64,000 bases of DNA, taken from assembly GCA_963678085.1 (NCBI GenBank), contig OY782680.1:558001-622000 (forward strand). Direction: 5' to 3'. The position numbers and the translations under genes are program-made. The DNA is from Aliishimia sp963678085. GTDB taxonomy: Bacteria; Pseudomonadota; Alphaproteobacteria; Rhodobacterales; Rhodobacteraceae. This document shows, in pieces, positions 1 to 8,459 of the stretch (its first letter is position 1; the number at the start of each line of letters is the position of its first letter). The notes beneath the pieces were generated by a model. That model saw nothing but the letters and a program-made list of their open reading frames with translations, did not search any database and was not told where the DNA came from.

Positions 1-376
1 AAATCCTGCAAAATCAAAGATACCTAAGCAGGTATTTGTGGGCAAAGCTCCGAATAGCTGCATAGGTGCCCGCGACCCAATCACCAAGAGATCACAGAAT
101 TTGTGACGCAGCGTGTTGCCCCAGAATGGATCGTGTATGCCATTGAAGTAAATTGGTAATGCCGACCCACCGAGGCGAGATGATGTGGGAGAGCGTCAGG
201 AAACAAAGCCCGAACTCAAGGCGAGCGTCAAGCGCGTCGCAAATGCCCAGCTCGCATGATGAAAATGCGAGATAAAGGTCCGGCCCCGCAGATTTTTGAC
301 GTTATGACGAAAAACCGAAAATAGCTTATAGACAAACAAAGAAGCCTACTATATCAGCATCACCTGTTACGGTGAC
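1..376. other. Non-coding stretch before tRNA-Phe
   Basis: No convincing gene is seen. The first ~43 bases are a near-perfect inverted copy of 58275-58318, which lies at the far end of the mobile region. This suggests the remains of a dispersed repeat or IS end. The rest is unremarkable leader before the tRNA. Confidence 0.4.
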
Positions 377-451
377 GCCCGGGTAGCTCAGGGGTAGAGC
401 AGTGGATTGAAAATCCTCGTGTCGGTGGTTCGATTCCGCCCCCGGGCACCA
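377..451 (+). tRNA. tRNA-Phe (GAA), CCA encoded
   Basis: A complete 75-nt cloverleaf is visible. The acceptor stem GCCCGGG pairs with CCCGGGC, the anticodon loop is TTGAAAA with anticodon GAA, the T-arm contains TTCGATT, and the CCA end is encoded. Its 3' part from 406 onward is repeated at 15242 and 43602, so it is the integration target of two tandem elements. The gene remains intact because the incoming elements restore the 3' half. Confidence 0.95.
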
Positions 452-452
452 T
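406..452 (+). repeat. Attachment site copy 1 (tRNA-Phe 3' end)
   Basis: This is the first of three direct repeats of the tRNA-Phe 3' portion. It is identical over 47 bp to 15242-15288 and over 51 bp (to 456) to 43602-43652. It lies within the functional tRNA. Confidence 0.9.
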
Positions 453-514
453 TTAAGTAAGATAAGTCAATACGTTACAGGCTTTTTGACCCTAAGCCAC
501 AAGCAGGCTTTAAG

Positions 515-536
515 TTTGGGTGCCATATGGGTGTCC
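515..536 (+). promoter_or_regulatory. Putative arm-type integrase sites, left end of element 1
   Basis: Two boxes, TTTGGGTGCC (515-524) and TATGGGTGTCC (526-536), are offset by 11 bp, one helical turn. The same paired box occurs just inside the other end of the element (15091-15110). This arrangement is typical of arm-type binding sites of tyrosine integrases. The function is inferred. Confidence 0.5.
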
Positions 537-586
537 AACGCTCGGAAACGTGCGCGGCCAGAGTCGCGCAACGTAAAGCAGATAGG

Positions 587-1315
587 TTACTTCTTATCCA
601 GCCACTGGGCATAGGCCATCACATCGATCATCGGCACGGTTCCACTAAACTGTAAAAGGGATATGAGCTGAAACAGGAACTTGGACGCAGCTGTCGATGA
701 CTGGTCAACCCAGTACTCGTGCTGTTCTTTGTGCCAGAGGAATGATCCATGCGCAGCCACGCAACCGATTTCGAGGCGTTGCAGATCATCCTTGGTTTGA
801 AGGTTCTTGGTCAGGCTTTCCCCCAACTTTGGCGTCCAGTCACTATCGAGAGCCAGAAATCCACCGATTATCGGGATAGGGGGCTTGGGCTTATAGGTGC
901 CACCAGCGTGCGGGATTGGAAGACTCGTTCGATGGAGTTTCCTGACGCTTTCGATCTTTTCTTTCGCGTATTGAAGATGCCCGGCATTCACTGTTTGCTT
1001 GGCTTCAAACACAGCGTAGACGCTTTCAGCAGGGATCGTAATTTGCCCCCCCAGTGTGAACACAAAAGGGGTGTACTGCCGGTCAAAGACGACCACATCA
1101 ATCTGATCACTCTGATTCCCTAGGCTGTCTACAATATGTGCTTTCCGGGCAGTGTAGCGCTCAGGTAGGTATTGGTTAAAGAGATCGATCCAAACATTTT
1201 CAGCGGCATCGCCCTTCGTCCCCGGGTGAGTGAAGTTCTTTCGAGCGAGTTCCAAGTTGGTACGAACATTTTCATGCATCCCGGCAAGAAGCTGGGCTAA
1301 CGACCAATCAGCCAT
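587..1315 (-). CDS. nucC: NucC, cA3-activated DNA endonuclease (CBASS effector)
   Basis: This 242-aa protein is the effector of a type III CBASS. In studied homologues, NucC trimers bind cyclic tri-AMP, pair into hexamers and degrade double-stranded DNA, killing the infected cell. The sequence matches the family closely from the N-terminal DWSLAQLL through the PIPHAGGTYKPKP segment to the C-terminal QFSGTVPMIDV segment. The PD-(D/E)XK catalytic residues are all present: D73 in QIDVVVFD, then E104 and K106 in VFEAKQ. It is the last gene of a tight minus-strand operon, starting 3 bp after the TRIP13-like gene. The gene appears intact. Identification rests on remembered family sequence, not on a search. 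Confidence 0.95.
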   Translation of the reverse strand: MADWSLAQLLAGMHENVRTNLELARKNFTHPGTKGDAAENVWIDLFNQYLPERYTARKAHIVDSLGNQSDQIDVVVFDRQYTPFVFTLGGQITIPAESVYAVFEAKQTVNAGHLQYAKEKIESVRKLHRTSLPIPHAGGTYKPKPPIPIIGGFLALDSDWTPKLGESLTKNLQTKDDLQRLEIGCVAAHGSFLWHKEQHEYWVDQSSTAASKFLFQLISLLQFSGTVPMIDVMAYAQWLDKK

Positions 1316-1317
1316 TT

Positions 1318-2244
1318 CTATCCCTCAAAAGGTGGAGTTTCAGGAAGCGACTGAGCAATCTGAATAGCCCTTGACCCTGAAATAGCGTTGCTTGGGAAAG
1401 CATCTAAAATGATTGAAGGTACAAGGCGCTGGGTCAGGTCGGAATACGTTAGGCCGTTGTCGCGACCGGCCCCCGGTCCAGTTACAGTCACCAACTGGCC
1501 AATTTCGGCCTCTGACAAACCAACGCCGTGAAGCAGTCTTGTTAAGGCTTCGCGTCTTTGAGTTTCGTCTGGGCGTCCAAATCGAATGATTTCTGCGGCT
1601 CGGCGACGAACTGCTGGATCAAGAGCGTTCAGGCGGTTTGTGCACATAATCACTGCAACCGGAACGTTTGCGTTCGCAATCCGGTCAATCCCACGGATGA
1701 ATGCATTAACTCCGGCTCTGTCTTCGTGGTGCATCTGAGAGTTTTCGCGAGACTGGGCGAGAGCGTCGGCTTCATCGATGAGTAAGATCAGTCCGCCAGA
1801 AGCGCGCCCTCCGTGCCCCCTTAGAAGTTCACCCTGTTTGCAAGTATATTCAAACGCGGCCGACAAAAGCTGGGTCATTTCTCCGACACGGCCTTGGCCT
1901 CTGCTGGAAAGACTCAAAGGCAGCAGCGTGATTTCCAGATCGTGTATCCGCGCCACTGCGTCACCAATGCTTTCGGCAAGCGCAGTTTTCCCCGAGCCGA
2001 CATCGCCCTCCAGAATAATTAATGGAGGTCTGTTCGTGACCATGCGATTGAGCATTAGTGCGTCGGGGTGGAACTTCTCTTGCCAACGAATGAGGCTGCT
2101 TTGGTCGATCAGCAACGCGAGCATTTTGCTTAGTCGAGCCTTCTTTGCTTCGATGCCTATCAAGGCATCCAAACGTTGCTTGGCATCTACGTCTGGAAAC
2201 TGAGTCGCGTTTTCAAACAGTTCGTGCACATTGATTTCTTGCAT
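1318..2244 (-). CDS. cap6: TRIP13/Pch2-like AAA+ ATPase of type III CBASS (Cap6)
   Basis: This 308-aa AAA+ ATPase has Walker A GDVGSGKT at residues 80-87, Walker B LILLIDEAD at about 152-160, and a sensor/arginine region near RRRAAEII. In type III CBASS the TRIP13-like protein remodels the HORMA partner and so shuts off the CD-NTase in the absence of infection. It sits between the HORMA gene (2 bp gap) and nucC (2 bp gap), which fixes its role. No truncation or motif loss is seen. Confidence 0.93.
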   Translation of the reverse strand: MQEINVHELFENATQFPDVDAKQRLDALIGIEAKKARLSKMLALLIDQSSLIRWQEKFHPDALMLNRMVTNRPPLIILEGDVGSGKTALAESIGDAVARIHDLEITLLPLSLSSRGQGRVGEMTQLLSAAFEYTCKQGELLRGHGGRASGGLILLIDEADALAQSRENSQMHHEDRAGVNAFIRGIDRIANANVPVAVIMCTNRLNALDPAVRRRAAEIIRFGRPDETQRREALTRLLHGVGLSEAEIGQLVTVTGPGAGRDNGLTYSDLTQRLVPSIILDAFPSNAISGSRAIQIAQSLPETPPFEG

Positions 2245-2246
2245 GA

Positions 2247-2762
2247 TTAATAGCTCCGTAGAGTCGACCGAGAAAGTGACCGACCACCAGCTGTGTAGCT
2301 TTTGTCACCGTCGAAATAGCCAGAGTATCCGGCGTCGTCTCCAGTTGTCCGTTGAAACGGTAGTCCGCCCTTGAACGAAGACCGTTCATCGGCACTCAGG
2401 TTCCACCAGTTGCTGTTGTAGTTCAGGAAACTGTGGAAGCTAGCGCCGGAGACATCTTTGTTCCGCGGTACGCGACCTGGATCGTCGTCGTCATACACCA
2501 GTCCAAATGCATCCGAGGACCGGTATTCCAATGTCGGCTCGATCCATTTTCCATCGCGCTGAAAACCATACTTCACGCTTTCAAGGTAGTCGCCTTTGAG
2601 CAGTTGAACCATTTCGTCTTCGTAGTCAGTGATCGCCGAACGGGATGGGGAGTCATAGAGACGGTGCATTCGCAGCAGATCGGCAGCAAGTTTCGACGCG
2701 ATCTTTTTGGCGTGGGTGATCGTGAATGACGAGGTTGTAGATACTGTGTAGCTAGAAGACAT
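2247..2762 (-). CDS. cap7: Bacterial HORMA-domain protein of type III CBASS (Cap7)
   Basis: This 171-aa protein begins MSSSYTVSTTSSFTITHA, the recognisable start of the HORMA-1 family. In the family the closed HORMA form binds and activates the CD-NTase, and the TRIP13-like ATPase reopens it. I chose the ATG at 2762 over an in-frame upstream start at 2792 because it is preceded by a GAGGTC ribosome-binding site and matches the family N-terminus; the longer form would overlap cdnC. Its neighbours are cdnC upstream and the TRIP13-like gene downstream. Confidence 0.9.
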   Translation of the reverse strand: MSSSYTVSTTSSFTITHAKKIASKLAADLLRMHRLYDSPSRSAITDYEDEMVQLLKGDYLESVKYGFQRDGKWIEPTLEYRSSDAFGLVYDDDDPGRVPRNKDVSGASFHSFLNYNSNWWNLSADERSSFKGGLPFQRTTGDDAGYSGYFDGDKSYTAGGRSLSRSTLRSY

Positions 2763-2769
2763 TTTGACC

Positions 2770-3735
2770 TCACACGTTAAATGAAGGTCCAAAGACCTTC
2801 TGCCAACAGTTTATGGTGTCTGATTTCGTCGTAGCAGTGAGAGCCCAATCGATGGCATCGCTCGCGTCACTTGCCGCATCCACAATCATATCGACCTGCT
2901 GGTCGGTATACAGCTTTGAGACATTGTTTTCTGGATTCACCGGGTCAATTATTTGCACGGGGTCTGTAAAGCTGCCGATGGCTGACTGAGCATAGTAGTC
3001 GTCAAACCAAATCCTATCTCGCAGCTCCGTTTTCAGAATGTATGTAAAAAATCCTTGGAGAGCTTCCGGGTAGTCTGAGAAGTCCAGCCCTTCATCAAGG
3101 AGTTTCGACATTATCATTTCGATCATAAACGACTTAAACCGGAACCCTTGATGCGTGTTTTTCATACGCCGAGCCCAGAACTTCGCAAGCCGAACTACTT
3201 GAGCGAAGTGCTTGTCCTGCTGCGCTTTGCGTTTTCGGCAAAACTCCAGATGCTTAGGGATGCTGGTTTTTAGAAAAGAGCCATCTTCCTGACTAACGAG
3301 ATCACCGTACCAATCTGGTTCAGAGCCATTCAGAATGGGAACGACATCAACATCCAATCCAGTTCCTCTGAAAGACACTGTGACGCAATACGTTTGGGGC
3401 TGAATCTGGTCTGGTGAAAAATTCGGGAAAGCACTACGCAGTCGCTCTGCAAGATATTCCAGAAGTTCGCCGACATCCGTTGGCGCATCCGAACCGGAGA
3501 TGTAGCAAGCAACGTCGATATCGTTGATACTCTTAAGCGCGGTGCCCTTCGCAATACTTCCTGAAAGAAGCATTTTTTTCAGTGCAAAGCTGGGATGCTC
3601 TTTCAGATATTCCTCAAGCTTGTCCCGTAGCCGTTTAGCTTGCCTCTTGTACTCGTCCGACTTTTCTTTCGGCAAGTTTACCTTGTCCTGAGCGAACTTG
3701 GCGATGTCAGCGTGACCAACGTGCTCCAATGCCAC
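2770..3735 (-). CDS. cdnC: CD-NTase (CBASS cyclic oligonucleotide synthase, CdnC-like)
   Basis: This 321-aa nucleotidyltransferase is the sensor and synthase of the CBASS operon. The active-site motif GS (59-60) is followed by the DID pair (D72, D74), with a third acidic strand in GLDVDVVPIL near residue 135. A helical C-terminal domain follows. In operons with HORMA, TRIP13 and NucC, clade C enzymes make cyclic tri-AMP, which NucC recognises; the product here is inferred from NucC. It is the first gene of the operon, reading leftward from the 3736-3906 promoter region. Confidence 0.92.
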   Translation of the reverse strand: MALEHVGHADIAKFAQDKVNLPKEKSDEYKRQAKRLRDKLEEYLKEHPSFALKKMLLSGSIAKGTALKSINDIDVACYISGSDAPTDVGELLEYLAERLRSAFPNFSPDQIQPQTYCVTVSFRGTGLDVDVVPILNGSEPDWYGDLVSQEDGSFLKTSIPKHLEFCRKRKAQQDKHFAQVVRLAKFWARRMKNTHQGFRFKSFMIEMIMSKLLDEGLDFSDYPEALQGFFTYILKTELRDRIWFDDYYAQSAIGSFTDPVQIIDPVNPENNVSKLYTDQQVDMIVDAASDASDAIDWALTATTKSDTINCWQKVFGPSFNV

Positions 3736-3850
3736 TACATGTCCCCTTTTCCTCTATCTATTGCGAATTGTTGTAAATGAGGGAGCAAATATAGTGGCTG
3801 TTTGAGTTGACGCCAAGGGGCGTCTTAAAGAATCATAAAACTTTCTATTT

Positions 3851-3885
3851 CCCTTGCTCGGCATGTGCCCTGTGCAGAGCAAGGG
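3851..3885. terminator. Hairpin between CBASS and the 66-aa gene
   Basis: A perfect 9-bp inverted repeat CCCTTGCTC (3851-3859) / GAGCAAGGG (3877-3885) with a 17-nt loop lies downstream of the 66-aa minus-strand gene and upstream of cdnC. It could end transcription entering the CBASS operon. No strong U-tract follows, so the call is tentative. Confidence 0.4.
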
Positions 3886-3906
3886 TTTGGCAATGAAATA
3901 GTGGAA

Positions 3907-4107
3907 TTACCCTTTCAAAACCTGCCTGGCTTTGGCTTCTTCTTTCGATCCCTTCACCCATTGCCACGGAGTGCGCGGCTTGCGTGCCTTTGCCAATTCA
4001 GGGTTCGCCTTAGCATCACTGACGGCAGCGCGCAGGCGTTCACGGGCTTCGCGTGGGTCGATCTTGAGTTCTTCGCAAAGGGCTTTGAGTGTAACGATGT
4101 CGGCCAT
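3907..4107 (-). CDS. Small basic hypothetical protein
   Basis: This 66-aa protein starts MADIVTLKALCEELKID and ends rich in lysine and alanine. An N-terminal helix pair (about residues 5-30) looks like a small DNA-binding or adaptor fold. The start has GGAGAT upstream as ribosome-binding site. No function can be assigned. It stands alone between the CBASS operon and a divergent GIY-YIG-like gene. Confidence 0.6.
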   Translation of the reverse strand: MADIVTLKALCEELKIDPREARERLRAAVSDAKANPELAKARKPRTPWQWVKGSKEEAKARQVLKG

Positions 4108-4418
4108 TTCGATCTCCTAAATTGCTGATGCAGATCGATAAGACGCGGATTGCGCTGATGTCAGGGATAACCCCAGCCCGTCTTTAGCTTTTCAAGAATT
4201 GCTGCTACCACTGGTCTCGACGTGGCAGACGCGGTCACGTTGGGGCGTGGAAACCCCTCACGTACTAGGTCGAGCAATCGGCTGAAACCTTGACCCTATG
4301 GTCGGGGTGCCTGTGTTATACAACAGGCCCCGGCTAAAGGCACAGGGTCCGTGTACGTGCGGATTTCCAACAACCCGATCACCAGTCAATGCGAGGGCGC
4401 TCGCAGATTGGGGTGGGC

Positions 4419-4994
4419 ATGGAAGCCGACCAGATTGCAGCCAAAAAGGTTTTGGAACCGGCCCAGCTCATTCGGCCTGCTGACATATTGGCGCATATTG
4501 AAGAATACGAAGTCACGCATGGGCTGTACGGCTGGTGGTTCGATGGCTCGCTTCCTGAAGTTCCCAAAGGCGACTGCCTGGAACTTGACGGCAAGCACTT
4601 GCTCTACATCGGCATCGCACCCCCGAAAGACCGACCGATAAGGCCGGGTTCAGCCACACCTGTCAAACGACGCCTTTGGCGAAATCACCTGCGTGGTTCT
4701 ATCCGATCCTCGACGCTGCGCTTGTCCCTCGCCGCCTTGCTAAAGGATCAACTTGGCTTTGATTTCTATCGCGATGCACGAGGCCGAGTTCGCATGACCA
4801 AAGATCACGAAGAACAGCTGACGACTTGGATCGAAGAACATGCAGGGATTTCTGTCGTCCATCATGACGCCCCATGGCAGTTAGAGGAAGCGCTGGTCAG
4901 AAACGGCCCACCATTGCCTTTGAACCTGAGCATGTCGGGCCATCCGTTCAAACCCACCTTGAGTGCGTTCAGGAAGGCACTGGGGCGCGACTGA
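4419..4994 (+). CDS. GIY-YIG-like nuclease family protein
   Basis: A GIY-YIG-like signature is present: GLYGWWF followed about 25 residues later by LLYIGIAP. Next comes a basic RRLWRNHLRGSIRSST segment that would carry the conserved arginine. A glutamate lies in the WQLEEALV region. The family contains DNA endonucleases and many uncharacterised proteins on mobile elements. An in-frame start at 4389 would add 10 residues; the ATG at 4419 follows a GGGGTGGG stretch and is preferred. The gene is monocistronic within the element. Confidence 0.65.
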   Translation: MEADQIAAKKVLEPAQLIRPADILAHIEEYEVTHGLYGWWFDGSLPEVPKGDCLELDGKHLLYIGIAPPKDRPIRPGSATPVKRRLWRNHLRGSIRSSTLRLSLAALLKDQLGFDFYRDARGRVRMTKDHEEQLTTWIEEHAGISVVHHDAPWQLEEALVRNGPPLPLNLSMSGHPFKPTLSAFRKALGRD

Positions 4995-5206
4995 TGCCAC
5001 CTGTAACCAAACCCCGGCAGGTAGAGTTAATCGCGTGCGCGGCGGCGTTACATTGAGCCAGCAGCGCCGGAAGCGCCATTTTCTGCGTAGACCCTGCGCG
5101 CATCATACCGAGGGCAGCCAGTGGCGCTGGGGTTACGCCTGACGCAGACCCCCAATTTTCTTATCGCATTGAGCATAGACCACAATTTACCACAGGAGAA
5201 TTCGAC

Positions 5207-5464
5207 ATGACAATCGAGGCAACATGGAGCTTCAACGGACAACGCAAGGTGATTTTGGGCAACTGGCACAGGCTGTGGTGCCTGTTACTCGGCCCCCTGT
5301 ATTACCTGTTCAAGGGTATGTTCCTGTGGTCGATCTTGTCGTTGATCACGGCCAACGGCCTGTGGATTGGCTTTCCCTTGTATAACCGTGCCATCGTCCT
5401 TCGGCATTTCCACAAAAAGGGATGGGTTCAGAATGATGCGACGGACACTCCAGCCAATGAGTAA
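5207..5464 (+). CDS. Small membrane protein, DUF2628-like
   Basis: This 85-aa protein has an aromatic, hydrophobic core at about residues 20-60 that can form two membrane spans (LWCLLLGPLYYLFKGMF, then SLITANGLWIGFPLY). The LGPLYYLFKGM pattern resembles DUF2628 proteins. A good ribosome-binding site (AGGAG) precedes the ATG. The role is unknown. Confidence 0.6.
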   Translation: MTIEATWSFNGQRKVILGNWHRLWCLLLGPLYYLFKGMFLWSILSLITANGLWIGFPLYNRAIVLRHFHKKGWVQNDATDTPANE

Positions 5465-5854
5465 ACCCACCCATGCTGCACCCGAATATACCCACTCAGA
5501 TGAACCCGAATGCAGACCGATTGAAAAGACTCAGCTATTCGGGTCCGTCAACCTCCAACAGCCTGATCAATAGTCCGCGTGTCGGTCTCGGGCGCATCTG
5601 ACCGCACCTACGGAGGCGAAGACAACAGGTGACCACAGGGGGATGGGGGGGAGGCATTTTTTTGTCGGCGCACGCCTTATAGGCAGACAAGGGGTCATGC
5701 ATACTGCCGAGATTTTCGGCGCCTAGCCGTTGCCAAGAACGTCAAGATCGCCAAGGGCGTCACGCATCATCATGGCGAACTTGAGGGGTGAAATGCGCCA
5801 AAATCATCGATGGCGATGTTGGCGTTCTTGGCGCACTTCATATCTTACCTGTGG
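5465..5854. other. Intergenic region with long inverted repeat
   Basis: No gene is seen. The stretch contains a 21-bp imperfect inverted repeat, with arms at 5732-5752 and 5812-5832, two mismatches and a loop of about 60 bp, immediately downstream of the RepA-like helicase gene. It also holds a G-rich run near 5640. It may be a replication origin or a large terminator structure. Confidence 0.4.
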
Positions 5855-6838
5855 TCATTCTTCGTCTGGCAAGGACAGGAACCAGCCTTTCCCCTTCTTT
5901 TTCGACCTGACGCCCAGAGCGCGCCTTGCACGTTCCAAGGTCTTGGGGGCGATGTCTCGAACGGCGGCTTCTTTCTCCACCTTGATTGTCGGTTCCGGCC
6001 CATTTTTAAGAAACACGCGCAGGAACCGAGTTGCTTCATCCAATGCCGACATTCGCGGCGCGCCTTCGGACGAAATCAGATCATCAATCGTAATGTCTGA
6101 TGGCCCAAGCCAATTCAGGGTCGCCTTTCCTCCTTCCTCGCCAGTGATTTCATAGGTTTGGGTTTGGCCTCTTTTGGCGATGTTGTGTTTGATGTGGACC
6201 ACCAGCTTGGTCGAACTGTCATTCGGGTGTTCGCAGACCAAGAATGCCGATCTGGCGGCGCCGATCACATCCATGGATCCACCACCCCGGTAGATGGCCT
6301 TATCGTGCTTTGCTTTGGTCAGGTGCCGGATGATGACCACGGCAGTCTCACCTGCTTCAGCGATGTCTTTAAGGAAAGACAAAAGCTGCCGGATTACATT
6401 TGGCTTGTAGATGTCCTGTCCAGCCGGAATGTAGGCGAACAACGGGTCGAGGATGAGCAGGTCTGGTGGCTTTCGTTTCACCTCGCGCATGAGCGCTTGC
6501 AGACCTTTTTCATCGAGCGACAGGAAGTCACCCTGCACCCGAATGCGCGACGGATCGCCCCCCATCGCATCAATGCGCGGCCTGATCGTATAGGCTGCGT
6601 CATCCTCGGCGCTGAGGTAGAGGGCGCGACCGCGCCCTACCTTTTGACCATCGGGCAACTCCCCACCGATGCTGACCTGAACGGCCAGTTGCATCGCAAG
6701 GAATGACTTACCTACGCCGGGGTCGCCTTCCATGATCGTGATCATGCTGAACGGAATGAATGGTTCCCATAGCCACTCGACTTCTTTGGGGTCGATTGTG
6801 TCCAGACCGACAAATTGCTCCTTTTTCTTGGATGTCAT
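5855..6838 (-). CDS. RepA-like AAA ATPase (replicative helicase type)
   Basis: This 327-aa RecA-fold ATPase is of the plasmid RepA/hexameric helicase family. Walker A GDPGVGKS lies at residues 38-45 and Walker B LLILDPLF near residue 130. An SAEDD segment follows the second strand, and the C-terminus is basic with a winged-helix look. The start ATG overlaps the primase stop (ATGA), so the two are translationally coupled. With the primase it would replicate the element after excision or act as satellite replication machinery. Confidence 0.8.
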   Translation of the reverse strand: MTSKKKEQFVGLDTIDPKEVEWLWEPFIPFSMITIMEGDPGVGKSFLAMQLAVQVSIGGELPDGQKVGRGRALYLSAEDDAAYTIRPRIDAMGGDPSRIRVQGDFLSLDEKGLQALMREVKRKPPDLLILDPLFAYIPAGQDIYKPNVIRQLLSFLKDIAEAGETAVVIIRHLTKAKHDKAIYRGGGSMDVIGAARSAFLVCEHPNDSSTKLVVHIKHNIAKRGQTQTYEITGEEGGKATLNWLGPSDITIDDLISSEGAPRMSALDEATRFLRVFLKNGPEPTIKVEKEAAVRDIAPKTLERARRALGVRSKKKGKGWFLSLPDEE

Positions 6839-7794
6839 TTGGGGTCTCCCATCTTCGCGATAATCGAGTGGATTTCGCGGCCTAGACGGCTCAAATTATC
6901 TCCGTGTTTGTCTCGAAAATAGGGGCTTGCCCAGATCACACTCGCGATTTCGTTCAGCGATGCACCGGCTTCGTGAAGCCCGGCCACCATCGCAAAAATC
7001 CGATTTGAACGGTCGTTGGCGCGAACCGTGTTGTGCCTGATAAGCGAGCTGGTCGAAGCGTCCAGATTGCGCCGATACTTTTTCCACACCTCCCATTTAG
7101 AGTGTGCATGTGGGTCCAAATCCTGACCTCGAAGACTGACCGTGTATGAGCCTCTCTGACTGGCTAACAGCTTGGGCCTTTCGTCCATACATGTCGGGTC
7201 AAATTTCAAAAGAGGAATGAACGGTTTGCCGTATTCCGGCTTATGATTGTATGACCCGGGTATCCTTAGGAGCTTGTTCGCTGCGCTACCCCCTTTGTCG
7301 CCTCCGAACCGATATGCGAGTGCTTTTGAATATGCCGAAGCTGTTTCAGGCGTGTGGGGGCAACCCCAGCACCATAGCGCTTGGGTGCGTCCTGGTGATG
7401 TCTGCCACACGATTGACGGCTTGGGGTTGAATGCAAATGGATCGGCTGCGTCCACGTCGCACCAGCCGAACCAACATGTGTGGAACACACTGCTGAGTTT
7501 TCGGTTTTTCCGGGTGTAGACATTCGGGCTGAAGTATTGGTCCCATTCTTGCCGACTGTAAGACCGCAAGACATCTACAACGCACATGTCGTCGTCCAGT
7601 TGCACGAACTCTTGAACCATTCTGGACGAGCCCTTTTTGCGAAAGCAAAGCGAGGCATAGGTTTTCACGCTGTCCTGTACCTGTGGTCCCCAGATCGCGA
7701 ACAGAAACTCGTCCTGTTCTTTGACGGTGGTTCGATCCGACCATCCATCTTGAAAAAGTGAGGGGGTTAAGAAGTTATCGATTTCCGGTGTCAT
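6835..7794 (-). CDS. RepB-like DNA primase (AEP fold)
   Basis: The protein has a primase-type core: WCDVDAADPF carries the DxD metal motif near residue 120, WQTSPGRTQALW follows, and GGDKGGSAANKLLRIPGSYNHK is the conserved nucleotide-binding region. The start at 7794 (MTPEIDN) was preferred to 7842 because AAAGGA precedes it. The ATGA overlap with the helicase indicates an operon. It resembles replication proteins of P4-like integrative elements in alphaproteobacteria. Confidence 0.75.
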   Translation of the reverse strand: MTPEIDNFLTPSLFQDGWSDRTTVKEQDEFLFAIWGPQVQDSVKTYASLCFRKKGSSRMVQEFVQLDDDMCVVDVLRSYSRQEWDQYFSPNVYTRKNRKLSSVFHTCWFGWCDVDAADPFAFNPKPSIVWQTSPGRTQALWCWGCPHTPETASAYSKALAYRFGGDKGGSAANKLLRIPGSYNHKPEYGKPFIPLLKFDPTCMDERPKLLASQRGSYTVSLRGQDLDPHAHSKWEVWKKYRRNLDASTSSLIRHNTVRANDRSNRIFAMVAGLHEAGASLNEIASVIWASPYFRDKHGDNLSRLGREIHSIIAKMGDPK

Positions 7795-7893
7795 GATTTG
7801 TCCTTTCGGTAGGCGCAACTTCACCGTCCACACAGTTGGCACGGCAGTTCCGATTGCGAATTTTTTGGGAGGGGTAGTAGGACGCTTAACGCC

Positions 7894-8115
7894 CTACCTA
7901 CGCCGTGATCGGCATTTGCATTTGAACTTCGGTGGTCGCACGCCTGTCACCAACATGTACCACTTGTCGAACTGATCCGCGTCCCATGTTCTCGGGCCAC
8001 TTCTGAGCGGAAATCGTCCCAAGTCTTCAAGCTCTTGAAGGTGGTCAAAGTCGTTCAGAACACCCAGTTTTTCGAGGCATTTCGGGCAGTAGGTCCGTTT
8101 TTGTTTGGCTTTCAT
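7894..8115 (-). CDS. Small Cys-containing hypothetical protein
   Basis: This 73-aa protein has CPKC near the N-terminus and a CKCRSRRR tail, suggesting a small zinc-binding fold. The start ATG at 8115 lies 5 bp after the stop of the AlpA-like gene. The reading frame stays open upstream, but the longer form would overlap that gene. It lies in the replication operon; the role is unknown. Confidence 0.55.
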   Translation of the reverse strand: MKAKQKRTYCPKCLEKLGVLNDFDHLQELEDLGRFPLRSGPRTWDADQFDKWYMLVTGVRPPKFKCKCRSRRR

Positions 8116-8120
8116 GCTGA

Positions 8121-8354
8121 TCACTGCGCATCTGCGTATGACCATGAAGCACGCTCGGCTTTGCGCGCTTCGATGAATTCCAAAACCTCGTCGCGATCCC
8201 AACAAACGCAGGCACCGGAAAGGCGAATCCGCTGGGGAAACCGCCCAGTCTGTTCGAGCCGGATCAGTGTGGAATTCGACTGCCAAATTCCCAGTTCTTT
8301 CAGATCATCTCTCGACAAGAGGATCTTATTGGTGCTCGTGGCTAACTCTGCCAT
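8121..8354 (-). CDS. AlpA-like DNA-binding regulator/excisionase
   Basis: This 77-aa winged-helix protein contains LLSRDDLKELGIWQSNSTL followed by RLEQTGRFPQRIRL, the MerR/AlpA-type helix-turn-helix and wing. AlpA proteins activate integrase expression and excision in P4-like elements. The ATG at 8354 is preceded by GGAGCG and is preferred over an upstream in-frame start at 8393. It is the first gene of the small gene-primase-helicase operon. Confidence 0.75.
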   Translation of the reverse strand: MAELATSTNKILLSRDDLKELGIWQSNSTLIRLEQTGRFPQRIRLSGACVCWDRDEVLEFIEARKAERASWSYADAQ

Positions 8355-8459
8355 TTGTCGCTCCTTCTCAGATAGAGTAAGGAGAATGCGCATTCTCTAG
8401 TTGACGTCTGAGAATGAGATAGCACTGGCGAACATCGCTAAATAGCCAGCGAAAACCAG

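Noticed and set aside
587..1315. Generic DUF6602-type protein
   Set aside because: The sequence follows NucC along its entire length with the D73, E104, K106 set, and the operon supplies the matching CBASS partners.
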